Source: JAPOXR01 sp965221815 (GTDB taxonomy: Bacteria > Pseudomonadota > Alphaproteobacteria > Rhodobacterales > Rhodobacteraceae). Taken from it: a stretch of 64,000 nt of DNA. The DNA is taken from contig OZ244915.1 in NCBI GenBank assembly GCA_965221815.1, positions 1,550,001 through 1,614,000 on the forward strand, read 5' to 3'. A model generated the notes under the pieces. That model saw only the letters and a program-made list of their open reading frames with translations, had not been told where the DNA came from and did no database searches. The translations under genes were made by a program, and so were the position numbers. This document shows, in pieces, positions 43,325 through 53,185 of the stretch. Numbering within the stretch: position 1 is the first letter of the stretch; each line of letters starts with the position of its first letter.

Positions 43325-44029
43325 ATGTCAGAGCAGGAGGATCTTGCGGCCATTCGTGCACTGATTCGACAAAGGCCCGATATCGTCCTGCATGATACTG
43401 ATCTCATGCGTGACCTTGCGGCACATACGAAGGGTCATTTTGGTGATAATGTGGTCGATTTCAGGGATGCCGCGCTTCATGTGATATCTCGCCGCCGCGA
43501 TATTCTTGAGCAATCGAACCGCACCATCACCCAGAAGAGTCAGCAGAATCTTGCGAGCGCCAAACGGATTCAAAAAGCCACTCTCACGCTCATTCAGGCC
43601 CCGCATATCGACGCATTCTGTGCCACCCTCAAAGATCCGGTGCAGTCAATTCTTGAGGTTGACCACATTCTCATCCTGGTTGAATCGCCGTTTCCTTCTC
43701 TCAAACCCAACCCACATTTTGGCCCGGTGAAATCCTGTCATCATGGCCTGGTTGCGGAATATGCGGGTGGTAAGAACAATCTCAAGTCCAACAGGATCGT
43801 GTTGCGGAGTTGTCCGCAGATTTCAGCCAACATCTATCCCCGCGTTTCGGGGCCCGAAATCCGCTCGGAAGCTCTGCTTCCCCTTAATCTCGGCACAAGT
43901 CAACAGAATGACTCGCTCATGTTGCTGGGATCACAGGACCCGCACGCGTTTCAACCGGGTATGGGAACCGACCTTCTTGCCTATTTCCAACAGGTGGTCG
44001 AATCCCTGCTTCGTCGCTGGTCCGCCTGA
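43325..44029 (+). CDS. DUF484 family protein
   Basis: A 234-residue GAF-like protein that often lies directly upstream of xerC. It has the start SEQEDLAAIRALIRQRPDIVLHDTDLMRDLAA, a central helix (RRRDILEQSNRTITQKSQQNLASAKRIQKATLTLIQA), EVDHILILVES and the C-terminal SEALLPLNL..LMLLGSQDPHAFQPGMGTDLLAYFQQVVESLLRRW typical of DUF484. The ATG at 43325 is favoured over a TTG 12 bases upstream. No biochemical role is established. Confidence 0.88.
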   Translation: MSEQEDLAAIRALIRQRPDIVLHDTDLMRDLAAHTKGHFGDNVVDFRDAALHVISRRRDILEQSNRTITQKSQQNLASAKRIQKATLTLIQAPHIDAFCATLKDPVQSILEVDHILILVESPFPSLKPNPHFGPVKSCHHGLVAEYAGGKNNLKSNRIVLRSCPQISANIYPRVSGPEIRSEALLPLNLGTSQQNDSLMLLGSQDPHAFQPGMGTDLLAYFQQVVESLLRRWSA

Positions 44030-44074
44030 TGAAAATGACGGATCAATCACCCACAATCAGCTGCAAAATGCCCG

Positions 44075-45010
44075 ATGCAACCCGAACCACAAACGCCTGA
44101 GGCGACGGAAGCATCGAAATTACTGGCTGCCTGGATTCTGCATCATCGAACCATGGGTTCAGCGCCCCAGACCTTAACCGCATATGAGCGGGATGTGACT
44201 GGTTTTCTTGACTTTTTGACCCGTTATTCGGGTCTTGTCCCCGATCTTGATGCCCTGAGAGGAGTGAATATCTCCGTGGCGCGCGCGTGGATGGCGAGCG
44301 AGCGTCGGCGCGGCGTTTCACCCCGCTCACTGGCGCGGCAATTGTCGGCTGTGAAAGGTTTCTTTCGCTGGCTTGGAAACACCAGAAAATTTGATCCGGC
44401 AGCATTATTGGCGGTCAAGTCACCACGGTTTGAGCCCTCTCTTCCCCGCCCGCTGAAAGAAGATGCAGCCCGCGATCTCCTCAGGTTTGTCCGACAATCG
44501 GATCACCCGGCCTGGATTCAGGCACGCGACGCGGCACTATTGACACTGCTTTATGGTTGTGGACTGAGACTGTCCGAGGCGCTTGCCCTGACCTGGGCCG
44601 ATGTCCCCTTGCCGGACAGCCTTCGTATTCTCGGCAAAGGCGAAAAGGAACGGCTGGTCCCGGTCCTCCCGGTCACCAAAAAGGCCATCGATTGCTATGC
44701 AGAGATATGCCCTTTTGCGCATGATTCAAACACAGCACTCTTCTTGGGAGTCCGTGGCGGGGCATTGAATCAGCGAACGGTCCGTCACATCATGGAACAG
44801 GCGCGTGCCGCGTTAGGGCTTCCGGCCACGGCAACACCACATGCATTGCGACATTCCTTTGCCAGTCATCTTCTCCGTCAGAGCGGAGACTTGCGCGCGG
44901 TTCAGGAACTTCTTGGCCATTCGTCCCTGTCAACAACGCAAGCCTACACCGAAATCGACCAGGCCCAACTGATGGACACCTACCGCCGCGCCCATCCACG
45001 CGACAATTGA
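44075..45010 (+). CDS. xerC: Tyrosine recombinase XerC
   Basis: Chromosome-dimer resolution at dif with XerD. The 311-residue protein has the SAM-like N-terminal domain (LLAAWILHHRTMGSAPQTLTAYERDV) and the catalytic set Arg165 (LYGCGLRLSEAL), Lys in GKGEKERLVP, His256/Arg259 (HALRHSFASHLL), His282 (ELLGHSSLSTTQ) and Tyr291 (AYTEI). Conserved position after DUF484, and no att sites, argue for the housekeeping enzyme rather than a phage integrase. Confidence 0.93.
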   Translation: MQPEPQTPEATEASKLLAAWILHHRTMGSAPQTLTAYERDVTGFLDFLTRYSGLVPDLDALRGVNISVARAWMASERRRGVSPRSLARQLSAVKGFFRWLGNTRKFDPAALLAVKSPRFEPSLPRPLKEDAARDLLRFVRQSDHPAWIQARDAALLTLLYGCGLRLSEALALTWADVPLPDSLRILGKGEKERLVPVLPVTKKAIDCYAEICPFAHDSNTALFLGVRGGALNQRTVRHIMEQARAALGLPATATPHALRHSFASHLLRQSGDLRAVQELLGHSSLSTTQAYTEIDQAQLMDTYRRAHPRDN

Positions 45011-45356
45011 ATCGCGATCCTCATCAAGACCAACAACCCCACTCTCTTATGGGCTTGAGTCGCAACTCTTTTTCCGGGCAGCTCTCTGTTCCGCCAGGCA
45101 TCATCAATGTCTTTTTGTGATCAGCACGCGTCAGAGACCCGGGCGGTGTGTCCTGCTGCAGACAGTTTTCTGTGCAGCAGCAGGGTCATCATAACGGATC
45201 GTGATGCCCAGCTTTTCCCGGGTCCGTCAATCTTGATAGGGGCAATTCAGCCTTGCCCATGCCGATCACCACGGGCAGTCGCTTTGCCATTCCCCTGGCG
45301 AAATCTGATACCATACTGACACGCCAAATACCGCGATGACCTGCGCCGTATTGTGC
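45011..45356. other. Intergenic region between xerC and puuD (convergent)
   Basis: About 350 bases with no supportable gene. A weak hairpin GAGT-CGCA-ACTC followed by TTTTT near 45056-45072 could end the xerC transcript. Nothing else is recognised. Confidence 0.45.
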
Positions 45357-46595
45357 CTATTTCCCTGAAATCGATTCCTGATACCAGCGGACGATCTGTT
45401 GGCGTTCCTCGGTTTCCATGAAGGCAATATTTGCCGGCGGCATGGATTGGGTCAAACCCGCATGCACATAAATCTGGCGAGCATTCTTGGCGACATCTGC
45501 GGGCGACTCCAGAATGACGCCTTTGGGTGCAATATGGACATTTTCCCAGAGCGGCTCGGCGGCATGGCAACCCGCGCAACGCACGGCAACCAGTTGATGA
45601 ATCTCCTCAAACTGCGGGTGATTGACAAAAGGGCGCAATTGCGATGTTGACGACTCACTCGGCGCCCGATCATCGCTACGGCTGGTGATGCCCAGCGACG
45701 ACAAATACATGATTACGATAAAGATCACGGCGCTGACTGCCCATGTCCAATGCGGACTCCCCTTCCCGGCATGGCGTGTATTGAAATAATGGCGAATCGT
45801 CACGCCCATCAGGAATACCAGAGACGCGATCAACCAGTTATATTCGGAGGCGAACGACAGTGGATAATGGTTGGCCAGCATCAGGAAGATAACAGGTAAT
45901 GTCAGGTAGTTGTTATGGGTTGAACGCAACTTGGCGATGCGGCCGTATTTGGCATCAGGGTGACGGCCGGCACGCAGATCCGCCACCACAATTTTCTGAT
46001 TGGGAATAATGATCATGAAGACGTTAGCGGTCATCACCGTGGCGGTAAATGCTCCAAGATGGAGCAATGCCGCACGCCCTGTAAAAACCTGGTCATAACC
46101 CCACGCCGCCGCCACAATCAGAACAAACAGCAACAGCATGAGCAATGTCGGGTGATCGCCAAGTCGGGAGCGACACAGCAAGTCATAAATTGCCCATCCC
46201 AATGCCAACGAGCCCCCTGAAATCAGAATGGCCTGGACCATCGTCAGATCCGCCTTGGCCGGATCAATCAGATAGAGTTCAGCACCGGCCCAGTACAAAA
46301 TCATCAGAAGTGCCGCGCCGCTGAGCCAGGTGCTGTAGCTCTCCCATTTGAACCAGATCAGATGATCGGGCAGTCGCGCGGGCGCGACAAGATACTTGTT
46401 GATATGATAAAATCCTCCTCCATGGACCTGCCATTCTTCGCCATAGGCACCTTTCGGCAGGTCAGGAGATTGACGCAAACCAAGATCAAGGGCGATAAAG
46501 TAGAAAGATGACCCGATCCACGCCATCGCCGTGATGACATGGAGCCAGCGTACGGCAAATGACAGCCATTCCCAGATGATGGCAAAATCGGTCAC
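45357..46595 (-). CDS. puuD: Urate hydroxylase PuuD (membrane protein with C-terminal cytochrome c domain)
   Basis: Oxidises urate to 5-hydroxyisourate, passing electrons to the respiratory chain rather than to oxygen. The GTG start gives TDFAIIWEWLSFAVRWLHVITAMAWIGSSFYFIALDLGL, followed by several membrane helices, the VHGGGFYHINKY and LRSTHNNYLTLPVIFLMLANHYP motifs of PuuD, and a soluble C-terminal cytochrome c with CAGCH (haem attachment). The terminal axial Met is probably in SMPPANIAFM. Followed by uraH upstream on the same strand, giving a urate-catabolic pair. Confidence 0.93.
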   Translation of the reverse strand: MTDFAIIWEWLSFAVRWLHVITAMAWIGSSFYFIALDLGLRQSPDLPKGAYGEEWQVHGGGFYHINKYLVAPARLPDHLIWFKWESYSTWLSGAALLMILYWAGAELYLIDPAKADLTMVQAILISGGSLALGWAIYDLLCRSRLGDHPTLLMLLLFVLIVAAAWGYDQVFTGRAALLHLGAFTATVMTANVFMIIIPNQKIVVADLRAGRHPDAKYGRIAKLRSTHNNYLTLPVIFLMLANHYPLSFASEYNWLIASLVFLMGVTIRHYFNTRHAGKGSPHWTWAVSAVIFIVIMYLSSLGITSRSDDRAPSESSTSQLRPFVNHPQFEEIHQLVAVRCAGCHAAEPLWENVHIAPKGVILESPADVAKNARQIYVHAGLTQSMPPANIAFMETEERQQIVRWYQESISGK

Positions 46596-46633
46596 GTGTC
46601 AGAATTCACTGAATCGGCCTGAATCCGCTGTCC

Positions 46634-47017
46634 CTAACTGCCTCGATAGGTCGAGTAACCGAATGGAGACAGCAGCAACGGCACATGATAATGCTCATGC
46701 TGAGACAGCCGAAAACGTACGGGCACCTCATGGAGGAAGCGGTCCTGCTGGGCCTCAGACCCGTGCGTTTCAACAGCTTGCGATGTCGGGCTCAATGATG
46801 CCAGATATTCACCGGCATGAAACAGCAATTCATAGTCGCCCAATCGAAAGGCAACGTCGGCGAGCAGTGGTTGCGGTACGCGGCCGTCTTCGTTGGTGGT
46901 GAATGATCCAAGATGGAGCCATCCACCCGTGTCGTGGCGCGACAAGTCGATGCGTAAATTCGCCGCCGGGCGACCACGCGCGGTATCAAGCACATGTGTT
47001 GTCAAACGTCCTGGCAT
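46634..47017 (-). CDS. uraH: 5-hydroxyisourate hydrolase (transthyretin-like)
   Basis: Second step of urate breakdown: hydrolysis of 5-hydroxyisourate to OHCU. The 127 residues start MPGRLTTHVLDTARGRPAANLRIDL and end with the diagnostic YSTYRGS tetrapeptide region; HYHVPLLLSPFGYSTYRG holds catalytic residues. The gene precedes puuD on the minus strand with a 38-base gap. The third enzyme, OHCU decarboxylase, is not seen beside them. Confidence 0.94.
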   Translation of the reverse strand: MPGRLTTHVLDTARGRPAANLRIDLSRHDTGGWLHLGSFTTNEDGRVPQPLLADVAFRLGDYELLFHAGEYLASLSPTSQAVETHGSEAQQDRFLHEVPVRFRLSQHEHYHVPLLLSPFGYSTYRGS

Positions 47018-47052
47018 CGCTGATGTCCTTCTGCCGGAATTTACAAATTCTG

Positions 47053-49329
47053 CTAGCCATAACTCGCGACACCCGTGCCGGCCAATGCCGCAATATTGAG
47101 CAGACCACGCGTTGTAATGGCCGGTGTCACAACATGTGCCCGGTTGCCCATGCCCATCAATATGGGGCCAACTTCAAGCCCTGAAACCACAGCCTTGAGC
47201 AAATTGCGCGCTGCACCAGCACCCACTGTATTCGGGTAAATCAGTGTGTTCGCCCGACCCTTCAGCCGCGAATTGGGCAACAGGCGCTCGCGCAGTTCTG
47301 CGTCGAGCGCAGTGTCCGTATTCATCTCACCCTCATATTGAAATTCATGGCCTTCTGCATCCAGTTGTTCCATGACGTCACGCATCAATTGGCCGGAAAC
47401 GCTGTTGAGATTCCCAAACTGCGAATCAGAGCAAAGAGCGATTTTGGGCTCGATTCCAAATCTGCGAACATGACGGGCGGCAGCAAGGACCGTTGCCTTG
47501 ACCTGACTCACAGTCGGATCAGTATGCACCTGCGTATCGGCAATGAATAGCGGGCCGCCATCAAAAATAAGTAATGACAGGGCGCCAATCGGACGCAGTC
47601 CATCCTGCGCCAGCACCTGTCGGACATAGTTGAGGTGCCAGAGATACTGGCCAAATGTCCCGCAAATCATACTGTCAGCCTCCTGACGGCGGACCATCAC
47701 CGCGGCAATAACCGTCGTATTGGTGCGCATTATGGCCTTCGCGAGGTCTGGTGGTACACCGCGTCGGCGCATAATGTCATGATATGTCGACCAGTATTCA
47801 TGAAAACGCTTGTCACGCTGCGGATTGACCAGTTCAAAATCGCGCCCGGCAGCAATTGACAATCCGGCAATTTCAATTTTCCGCTGGACGACATTGGGAC
47901 GCCCAACAAGTATGGGCTGATCTCCAATATCCTCAACCACCAACTGCGCGGCCCGCAATACCCGCTCATCCTCACCTTCGGCAAAAACAATGCGACGCTT
48001 GATCGAGCGCGCTGCCTGAAATGCCGGACGCATAAAAAACGACGTCCGATACACGCGCTCCTCAAGTTTGCTCCGGTAGTCGTCAATATCCAGAATCCGC
48101 GTGGCGACGCCGGAATCCATTGCCGCCTGCGCAACCGCTGCCGATACCGATGGCAACAACTGTGGATCAAATGGTTTGGGAATCAGGTAGCGGGGGCCAA
48201 AGGTGAGCTTTTCCCCCTGGTAAACGGCTCCCACTTCGGCCGAGGTCGTGCCCCGCGCCATCGCTGCGATCGCCAGTGCGCAAGCCAGTTTCATCTCGTC
48301 ATTGATTTCAGTCGCCCCTGCATCCATCGCACCACGGAAAATAAACGGGAAACAGAGGACATTGTTGACCTGATTAAAGTAGTCAGAGCGTCCGGTTGCG
48401 ATGAGTGCATCCGGCGCGGCCGCCAATGCGGTTTCAGGGAGAATTTCCGGATCCGGATTTGCCAGCGCAAAAATGATCGGTTGAGCTGCCATTTGCTTGA
48501 CCATCTCGGGAGACAGCAACCCCGGCCCGGACAGACCCAGAAACAGGTCGGCATCCTTGATGGCTTCAGCAAACGTGGTCTGCGATGTTTTCTGGGCAAA
48601 TTCCGCCTTTTCGGGCGTGAGATCAGGGCGAGAGGTGCTGACAATGCCCTTGCTGTCACACAGCGTGATATTGTCTCGCCTTGCGCCCATCGTCATGAGC
48701 ATATTGAGACAGGCAATCCCTGCAGCCCCCGCACCAAGGGCAACGATTCGAATATCCTCGATTTTCTTTTCGACCAGTCTCAATGCATTGCTCGCAGCAG
48801 CAGCAACGACGATCGCCGTACCATGCTGGTCGTCATGAAAAACCGGTATGTTCATCTTTTCCTGACATAACCGTTCAACCAGGAAACAGTCGGGCGCCTT
48901 GATATCTTCAAGATTGATCGCACCAAAGGTTGGCTCGAGCTTTGCGACGAGTTCGGCAAGTCTTTCAGGATCGTCTTCATCAACTTCAATATCAAAACAA
49001 TCGATCCCGGCGAATTTCTTGAACAGCACCGCCTTCCCCTCCATCACGGGTTTGGAGGCCTGGGCACCGATATTGCCAAGGCCGAGAACAGCTGTCCCAT
49101 TCGAGACAACGGCAACCAGATTTCCCTTGGCCGTGTATTGTCTTGCCCGACTCTCATCGTCACAGATCTCGGTGCAGGCATGCGCCACACCCGGTGAATA
49201 TGCCCGGGCAAGATCACGGGCCGTTGACATCGGTTTGGTCGCCCTGATCTCCAGTTTTCCGGGTTTCGGAAACTGATGATAATCAAGTGACTCACTCTGA
49301 AATGTCTGTTCCTGCGGGTTAACGGTCAT
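47053..49329 (-). CDS. maeB: NADP-dependent malic enzyme with C-terminal phosphotransacetylase-like domain
   Basis: Oxidative decarboxylation of malate to pyruvate, giving NADPH. The first 430 or so residues form the malic enzyme: LARAYSPGVAHACTEI, AKGNLVAVVSNGTAVLGLGNIGAQASKPVMEGKAVLFKKFAGID, VFHDDQHGTAIV and ALGAGAAGIACLNML. The C-terminal 320 residues resemble phosphate acetyltransferase (IVFAEGEDERVLRAAQ..LIYPNTVGAGAARNLLKAV), which in MaeB proteins is regulatory and not proven catalytic. Full length (758) is typical. Confidence 0.95.
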   Translation of the reverse strand: MTVNPQEQTFQSESLDYHQFPKPGKLEIRATKPMSTARDLARAYSPGVAHACTEICDDESRARQYTAKGNLVAVVSNGTAVLGLGNIGAQASKPVMEGKAVLFKKFAGIDCFDIEVDEDDPERLAELVAKLEPTFGAINLEDIKAPDCFLVERLCQEKMNIPVFHDDQHGTAIVVAAAASNALRLVEKKIEDIRIVALGAGAAGIACLNMLMTMGARRDNITLCDSKGIVSTSRPDLTPEKAEFAQKTSQTTFAEAIKDADLFLGLSGPGLLSPEMVKQMAAQPIIFALANPDPEILPETALAAAPDALIATGRSDYFNQVNNVLCFPFIFRGAMDAGATEINDEMKLACALAIAAMARGTTSAEVGAVYQGEKLTFGPRYLIPKPFDPQLLPSVSAAVAQAAMDSGVATRILDIDDYRSKLEERVYRTSFFMRPAFQAARSIKRRIVFAEGEDERVLRAAQLVVEDIGDQPILVGRPNVVQRKIEIAGLSIAAGRDFELVNPQRDKRFHEYWSTYHDIMRRRGVPPDLAKAIMRTNTTVIAAVMVRRQEADSMICGTFGQYLWHLNYVRQVLAQDGLRPIGALSLLIFDGGPLFIADTQVHTDPTVSQVKATVLAAARHVRRFGIEPKIALCSDSQFGNLNSVSGQLMRDVMEQLDAEGHEFQYEGEMNTDTALDAELRERLLPNSRLKGRANTLIYPNTVGAGAARNLLKAVVSGLEVGPILMGMGNRAHVVTPAITTRGLLNIAALAGTGVASYG

Positions 49330-50025
49330 CGTCGATCTCTCTTCTCTTTTGCCGACATGTCAGTTGAGCCCATTGACGCACGTGCCTGACCTTGGGAGTG
49401 TCCCGGATGATGCTGAAACTTTGCATTCCGTGTGGTGTGGCTGCCCATGAGCTTGATGGGCGGGGGAATTTGAAAACCTTGAAAAGGAAACAACAACTTG
49501 ACGACCTCTACCATAGTTTCTCAGGATTGTGCCACACCTGCTAGATTTGAACAAACTTGAGACATGACGATTAGATAAATTAAGGACGCCATTCAGGACA
49601 ACTTGGCCGGAGAGAGACGTTCCCCATTCGACCGGTGAATGCAGATTCCGGTCAGCCGGGACAATGTGACCCAAGTATACCATTTCCTTCCGGAAACTAT
49701 CAAAACACCAACTTTTGGTCTGGATGCCCTTGAGACCCCATCCAATCCCTGGACATCTCTGCATCGATCTCGTTCAACTCTTGATCTCCCCGTGGCACAG
49801 TGACAATCAGTTCGATTATCGTGAATCGAGACAACACGCACTGATCTCACGCTTTTCCAGAAATTTGAAATTTTCCCGGCAACCGCATATTGTCATCGCT
49901 TCAACATCAGCGGCATGGCTCCATACAGGCGGACGTCTTGCAGAATGATCTTTGGCAACGGGCCTTGACGGTCAATGTGCCATTACGGAACATTCGGGCT
50001 GACAGTATCGATGCCCCCACATGGG
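49330..50025. other. Intergenic region between maeB and the GH4 gene
   Basis: Almost 700 bases with only unconvincing open frames (Ser/Arg-rich, no homology I recognise). It holds the divergent promoters. I see no RNA gene, repeat or IS fragment here. Confidence 0.45.
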
Positions 50026-51390
50026 ATGACTGACATGACCAAGTTTGTTCTCATCGGCGCGGGAAGTTTGCAGTTTGGCACCGGAATGCTCGGTGATATT
50101 TTCAGTTCTCCATCACTCAGCGATGCGGAAATCATTCTTCACGACATCAACGAAACAGCTGCCAAGCGCGTCTTGGCAATCGCCCAACAGCATATTGAAT
50201 CGAAACACTATCGCCATCAAGTGCGGGTCGAACCTGATTTGGGACGGGCTCTACAAGGCGCCGACTTCATCGTGATCTCCATTGAGGTCGGAGACCGTTT
50301 CAAATTGTGGGATCTCGATTGGAAATTGCCCCAACAATATGGTGTCACCCAGATCTTCGGTGAGAACGGGGGTGCCGGCGGGCTCTTTCACGCATTGCGT
50401 ATCATTCCACCAATTCTCGAGATCTGCGGCAAAGTCATGGAGACGGCACCGACGGCGACAGTTTTCAATTTCTCCAACCCGATGAGCCGAATTTGCACCG
50501 CGGTGCACCGCAAATTTCCTGACCTTAAATTGATCGGGATGTGCCATGAAGTCGCAAGCCTCGAGCGTCATCTGCCCCCGATGCTCGGCGTGGCGAGATC
50601 CGATATTCATTACCGTGCAGGTGGGCTCAACCACTTTTCGGTCCTGACGGAAGTGACCTATTGCAAATCCGGCAAATCGGCATTGGAAGATGTCATGGCG
50701 GCAGCGCCTGACTATTTTCGTCGGTTGGTGGGTTATTCGGAACTTTTGAGCGCCTCGCAGTTGACCGGCAAAATCGTTGACACCGAAGGCTGGATGACAA
50801 TCGATACCAGTCATGTCGACACGTTGCGTGAATGGTCGGATCGATTTCTGTTTCGTGAGATTATCAGGAAATTTGGTGCCTTGCCGATTACCTCTGACAG
50901 TCATTTTGGAGAATATATTCAGTGGGCACACGATTGCGCCGATCACCGTGGTATTCTCGATTTCTATCAGTATTATCGAGAGAGTTTAAGCCATCGAGAG
51001 GCCCGCATTCGAGAGGGTGTGCATGAACGTGCAGTGCCAATCATCGAAGCCATTCTCACCGGAACAGCCTACGAAGAGGCCGCAGTGAATATACCGAACG
51101 GTGGATTTATCGCTGACCTGCCGCCGTGGATGGTGGTCGAAGTGCCCGCCATGATCGACGCAGGCGGCATCCATGGTCTGGCGGTCGAGGTGCCCTCCGG
51201 AATTCGTGGGTTGTTGACCAACCAGATCGGAATCCATGACCTGACGGTGCAGGCGGTCCTTGAGAAAAGTCGAGAAATGGCCGTGCAGGCATTGCTTGTC
51301 GACCCGGTGATCACGGTTTCACGAGGTCTCACAGATCTCGTTGATCACATGATTGCCGTGCAATCACCATATCTTGATTATCTGTCATGA
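50026..51390 (+). CDS. Glycoside hydrolase family 4 (alpha-glucosidase/galactosidase type)
   Basis: NAD- and Mn-dependent glycosidase of 454 residues. The N-terminal Rossmann motif FVLIGAGSLQFGTGML, ADFIVISIEVGDRF, NFSNPMSRICTAV and the metal ligands in IGMCHEVASLERHL (Cys) and RAGGLNHFSVLTEV (His) are in the GH4 order. The substrate (alpha-galactoside, glucuronide or glucoside) cannot be told. The ATG at 50026 or 50035 is likely; longer starts add a non-conserved leader. No sugar transporter lies beside it. Confidence 0.88.
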   Translation: MTDMTKFVLIGAGSLQFGTGMLGDIFSSPSLSDAEIILHDINETAAKRVLAIAQQHIESKHYRHQVRVEPDLGRALQGADFIVISIEVGDRFKLWDLDWKLPQQYGVTQIFGENGGAGGLFHALRIIPPILEICGKVMETAPTATVFNFSNPMSRICTAVHRKFPDLKLIGMCHEVASLERHLPPMLGVARSDIHYRAGGLNHFSVLTEVTYCKSGKSALEDVMAAAPDYFRRLVGYSELLSASQLTGKIVDTEGWMTIDTSHVDTLREWSDRFLFREIIRKFGALPITSDSHFGEYIQWAHDCADHRGILDFYQYYRESLSHREARIREGVHERAVPIIEAILTGTAYEEAAVNIPNGGFIADLPPWMVVEVPAMIDAGGIHGLAVEVPSGIRGLLTNQIGIHDLTVQAVLEKSREMAVQALLVDPVITVSRGLTDLVDHMIAVQSPYLDYLS

Positions 51391-51491
51391 ATCCACGCAA
51401 TGACGCGTGATCCTGCCGTAACCACATCATCACCGCAGTCTCGGCGAGGCGGGGCTGTCTCCGCATGTCCCCGTTCACCGGAACGGACGCG

Positions 51492-52307
51492 TCAACAGGG
51501 CGACTTTCGACGTCGAAACAACTCGGGTGGCATCGGGAGATGGCGGCTGTCGAAGTCCTCACGCAACACGATTGTCGATTCCCGATTGGACCAGACCACC
51601 CCGTATTGACCCGGTCCTTCAAATCGCGGGGCCTTGTGCCGGCCTTCATATCGCCGTGGCGCGATATTGTAGTGACATCCCGCAAGTGCGGTGAAGGGAA
51701 TTCCACAACATGTTCCTGACGCATCAAGATGCACATGACCAAAAATAATATGTCGAAGATCGGTTGCGGTTTGCAATGTCTTGAAAAATGCTGTGCGACG
51801 GCGCAGGCGATGCGCATCAGTTGAAATCTGAAGATCACAGATATGATGATGCAGGACGAGAACAGTTGCCTGGTTTCCGGCGTCCCGCAGTTTTGCCTCC
51901 AGCCAATCCAGTTGAGGCTGTACCAGCAAACCGGAATCCTGCCCCGAATCCAGTGAATCCATGACAAGGACGCGATGGTCTCCGATGTCGATGCAATGAT
52001 CATAGTAACCACTCGGCGCGGGCGGCGTATCACTGAACACCTTGCCGAATGCTTCCCGGCAATCGTGATTACCCAGTGTCGCAATCACAGGCATCCGCAG
52101 TTGCTGACATGCCTCGCGCAACCGTTGATAGGCCGCCCCATCGCCAGCGTCAGCCAAATCACCGGCAGCAACACAAAATTCCGCATCGGCGTGATATTGA
52201 TTGACATGCGCAATCAGGGAGTACAACCGTTGCGTGGTGTCAACGCCTTGCGCAAGTTGCCCTTGTGGGACCAGATGCAAGTCCGAAATCACAATGAACT
52301 TGAGCAT
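51492..52307 (-). CDS. CpdA-like metallophosphodiesterase
   Basis: Calcineurin-like phosphoesterase of class III cyclic-nucleotide phosphodiesterase type, 271 residues. All metal-ligand motifs are present: FIVISDLHLVPQG, CVAAGDLAD, ATLGNHDCREAF, LVLHHHICD and HIIFGHVHLDASG. Homologues hydrolyse cAMP or other phosphodiesters, so the substrate is open. It follows the uncharacterised gene at 52318 with ten bases between, so the two are co-transcribed. Confidence 0.88.
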   Translation of the reverse strand: MLKFIVISDLHLVPQGQLAQGVDTTQRLYSLIAHVNQYHADAEFCVAAGDLADAGDGAAYQRLREACQQLRMPVIATLGNHDCREAFGKVFSDTPPAPSGYYDHCIDIGDHRVLVMDSLDSGQDSGLLVQPQLDWLEAKLRDAGNQATVLVLHHHICDLQISTDAHRLRRRTAFFKTLQTATDLRHIIFGHVHLDASGTCCGIPFTALAGCHYNIAPRRYEGRHKAPRFEGPGQYGVVWSNRESTIVLREDFDSRHLPMPPELFRRRKSPC

Positions 52308-52317
52308 GATCCGTCTC

Positions 52318-53031
52318 TCATATCACGTCAGGAACTGCCGTTGACTGATCTTGATCTGCAGCAACCCGCCCCGGCTGCCGCCGCCATTCCTGCCAGATCG
52401 AGTCCCCGTCAAGCCGCTTTGCCAATTGTTCACGCACGTCATTCCAACGAAAACGTACCGAATTCATCACGATTTCCCGATCCAGCTTTCTGAATTCATC
52501 CGAGACGGGAGAACATTCCGCGAGCGCAACAGGGCTGCGTGAAAAAGCCCCCTCTCCGATCCCGACATTACCCCAGACAACGTGTCGGCAACGCTGTTGA
52601 AATTCCGTCAGAATCTCGTCCTTGAGATCCTCGGCAATGTTGCCGATAAAGGTGTCATCGACGCAACAACGGTGACAGTGAACCGCGAATCGCGCCCGAT
52701 CTTCCGGGGGGCTGCTCCCAACTTTCGCGGCGGCGTAAACCGACAGATCTGACAGACAGGCCGCATAGACCTGCCACTTTGCCTGATTCAACGCCGGCGC
52801 AAATTTCTTATCCTTGAAGATCATCACATAGTCGCGCCCCATCCGGGTCTTGAGATAGCCGTATAAAGCGGTCTGAGCGACGTAAGCCGCGCGCGTCTGC
52901 AAAAACTCGACAAGCGATTCGACTGAATCAATAGTCGAAGAATCGAACCGAATACGAAAGATACGGATGAACCTTGCCAGGAATTCCTTCCCCCAATCTA
53001 TCCATTCACTTCCGGACCTGTCTGCTGTCAT
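52318..53031 (-). CDS. Conserved hypothetical protein
   Basis: A 237-residue soluble protein without signal peptide or membrane helix. Visible features are a helical N-terminus (WGKEFLARFIRIFRIRF), the segment FLQTRAAYVAQTALYGYLKTRMGRDYVMIFKDKKF, and a Cys/His cluster HCHRCCVDD near residue 120. The ATG follows AGGAAC. It is the first gene of a two-gene unit with the phosphodiesterase, and divergent from the symporter cluster. I do not recognise a named family; a functional link to the phosphodiesterase is only suggested by the operon. Confidence 0.75.
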   Translation of the reverse strand: MTADRSGSEWIDWGKEFLARFIRIFRIRFDSSTIDSVESLVEFLQTRAAYVAQTALYGYLKTRMGRDYVMIFKDKKFAPALNQAKWQVYAACLSDLSVYAAAKVGSSPPEDRARFAVHCHRCCVDDTFIGNIAEDLKDEILTEFQQRCRHVVWGNVGIGEGAFSRSPVALAECSPVSDEFRKLDREIVMNSVRFRWNDVREQLAKRLDGDSIWQEWRRQPGRVAADQDQSTAVPDVI

Positions 53032-53185
53032 GTTCCTGTCACATGGCTGAAAACGATGCTTAATAATTTAGTTGCACGAACCACGGGTCAGCAATATACA
53101 CCGCGCGCAAGTGCGGCAAGCTTGGCGGATATGCCAGGATTGCCCAAGACGGCGAACTATCAGGGTCGCTACAGCAGGAGGTATC

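Noticed and set aside
44075..45010. Phage or island integrase
   Set aside because: The tyrosine recombinase sits in the conserved fsa-DUF484-xerC order with no att repeats or prophage genes, so it is the housekeeping XerC.
45107..45319. 70-codon plus frame between xerC and puuD
   Set aside because: No coding signature or ribosome site; no resemblance to a known small protein.
49360..49850. Open frames in the maeB upstream gap (up to 134 codons)
   Set aside because: Composition is Ser/Arg/His-rich in a shadow-like manner, no ribosome site, no recognisable family.
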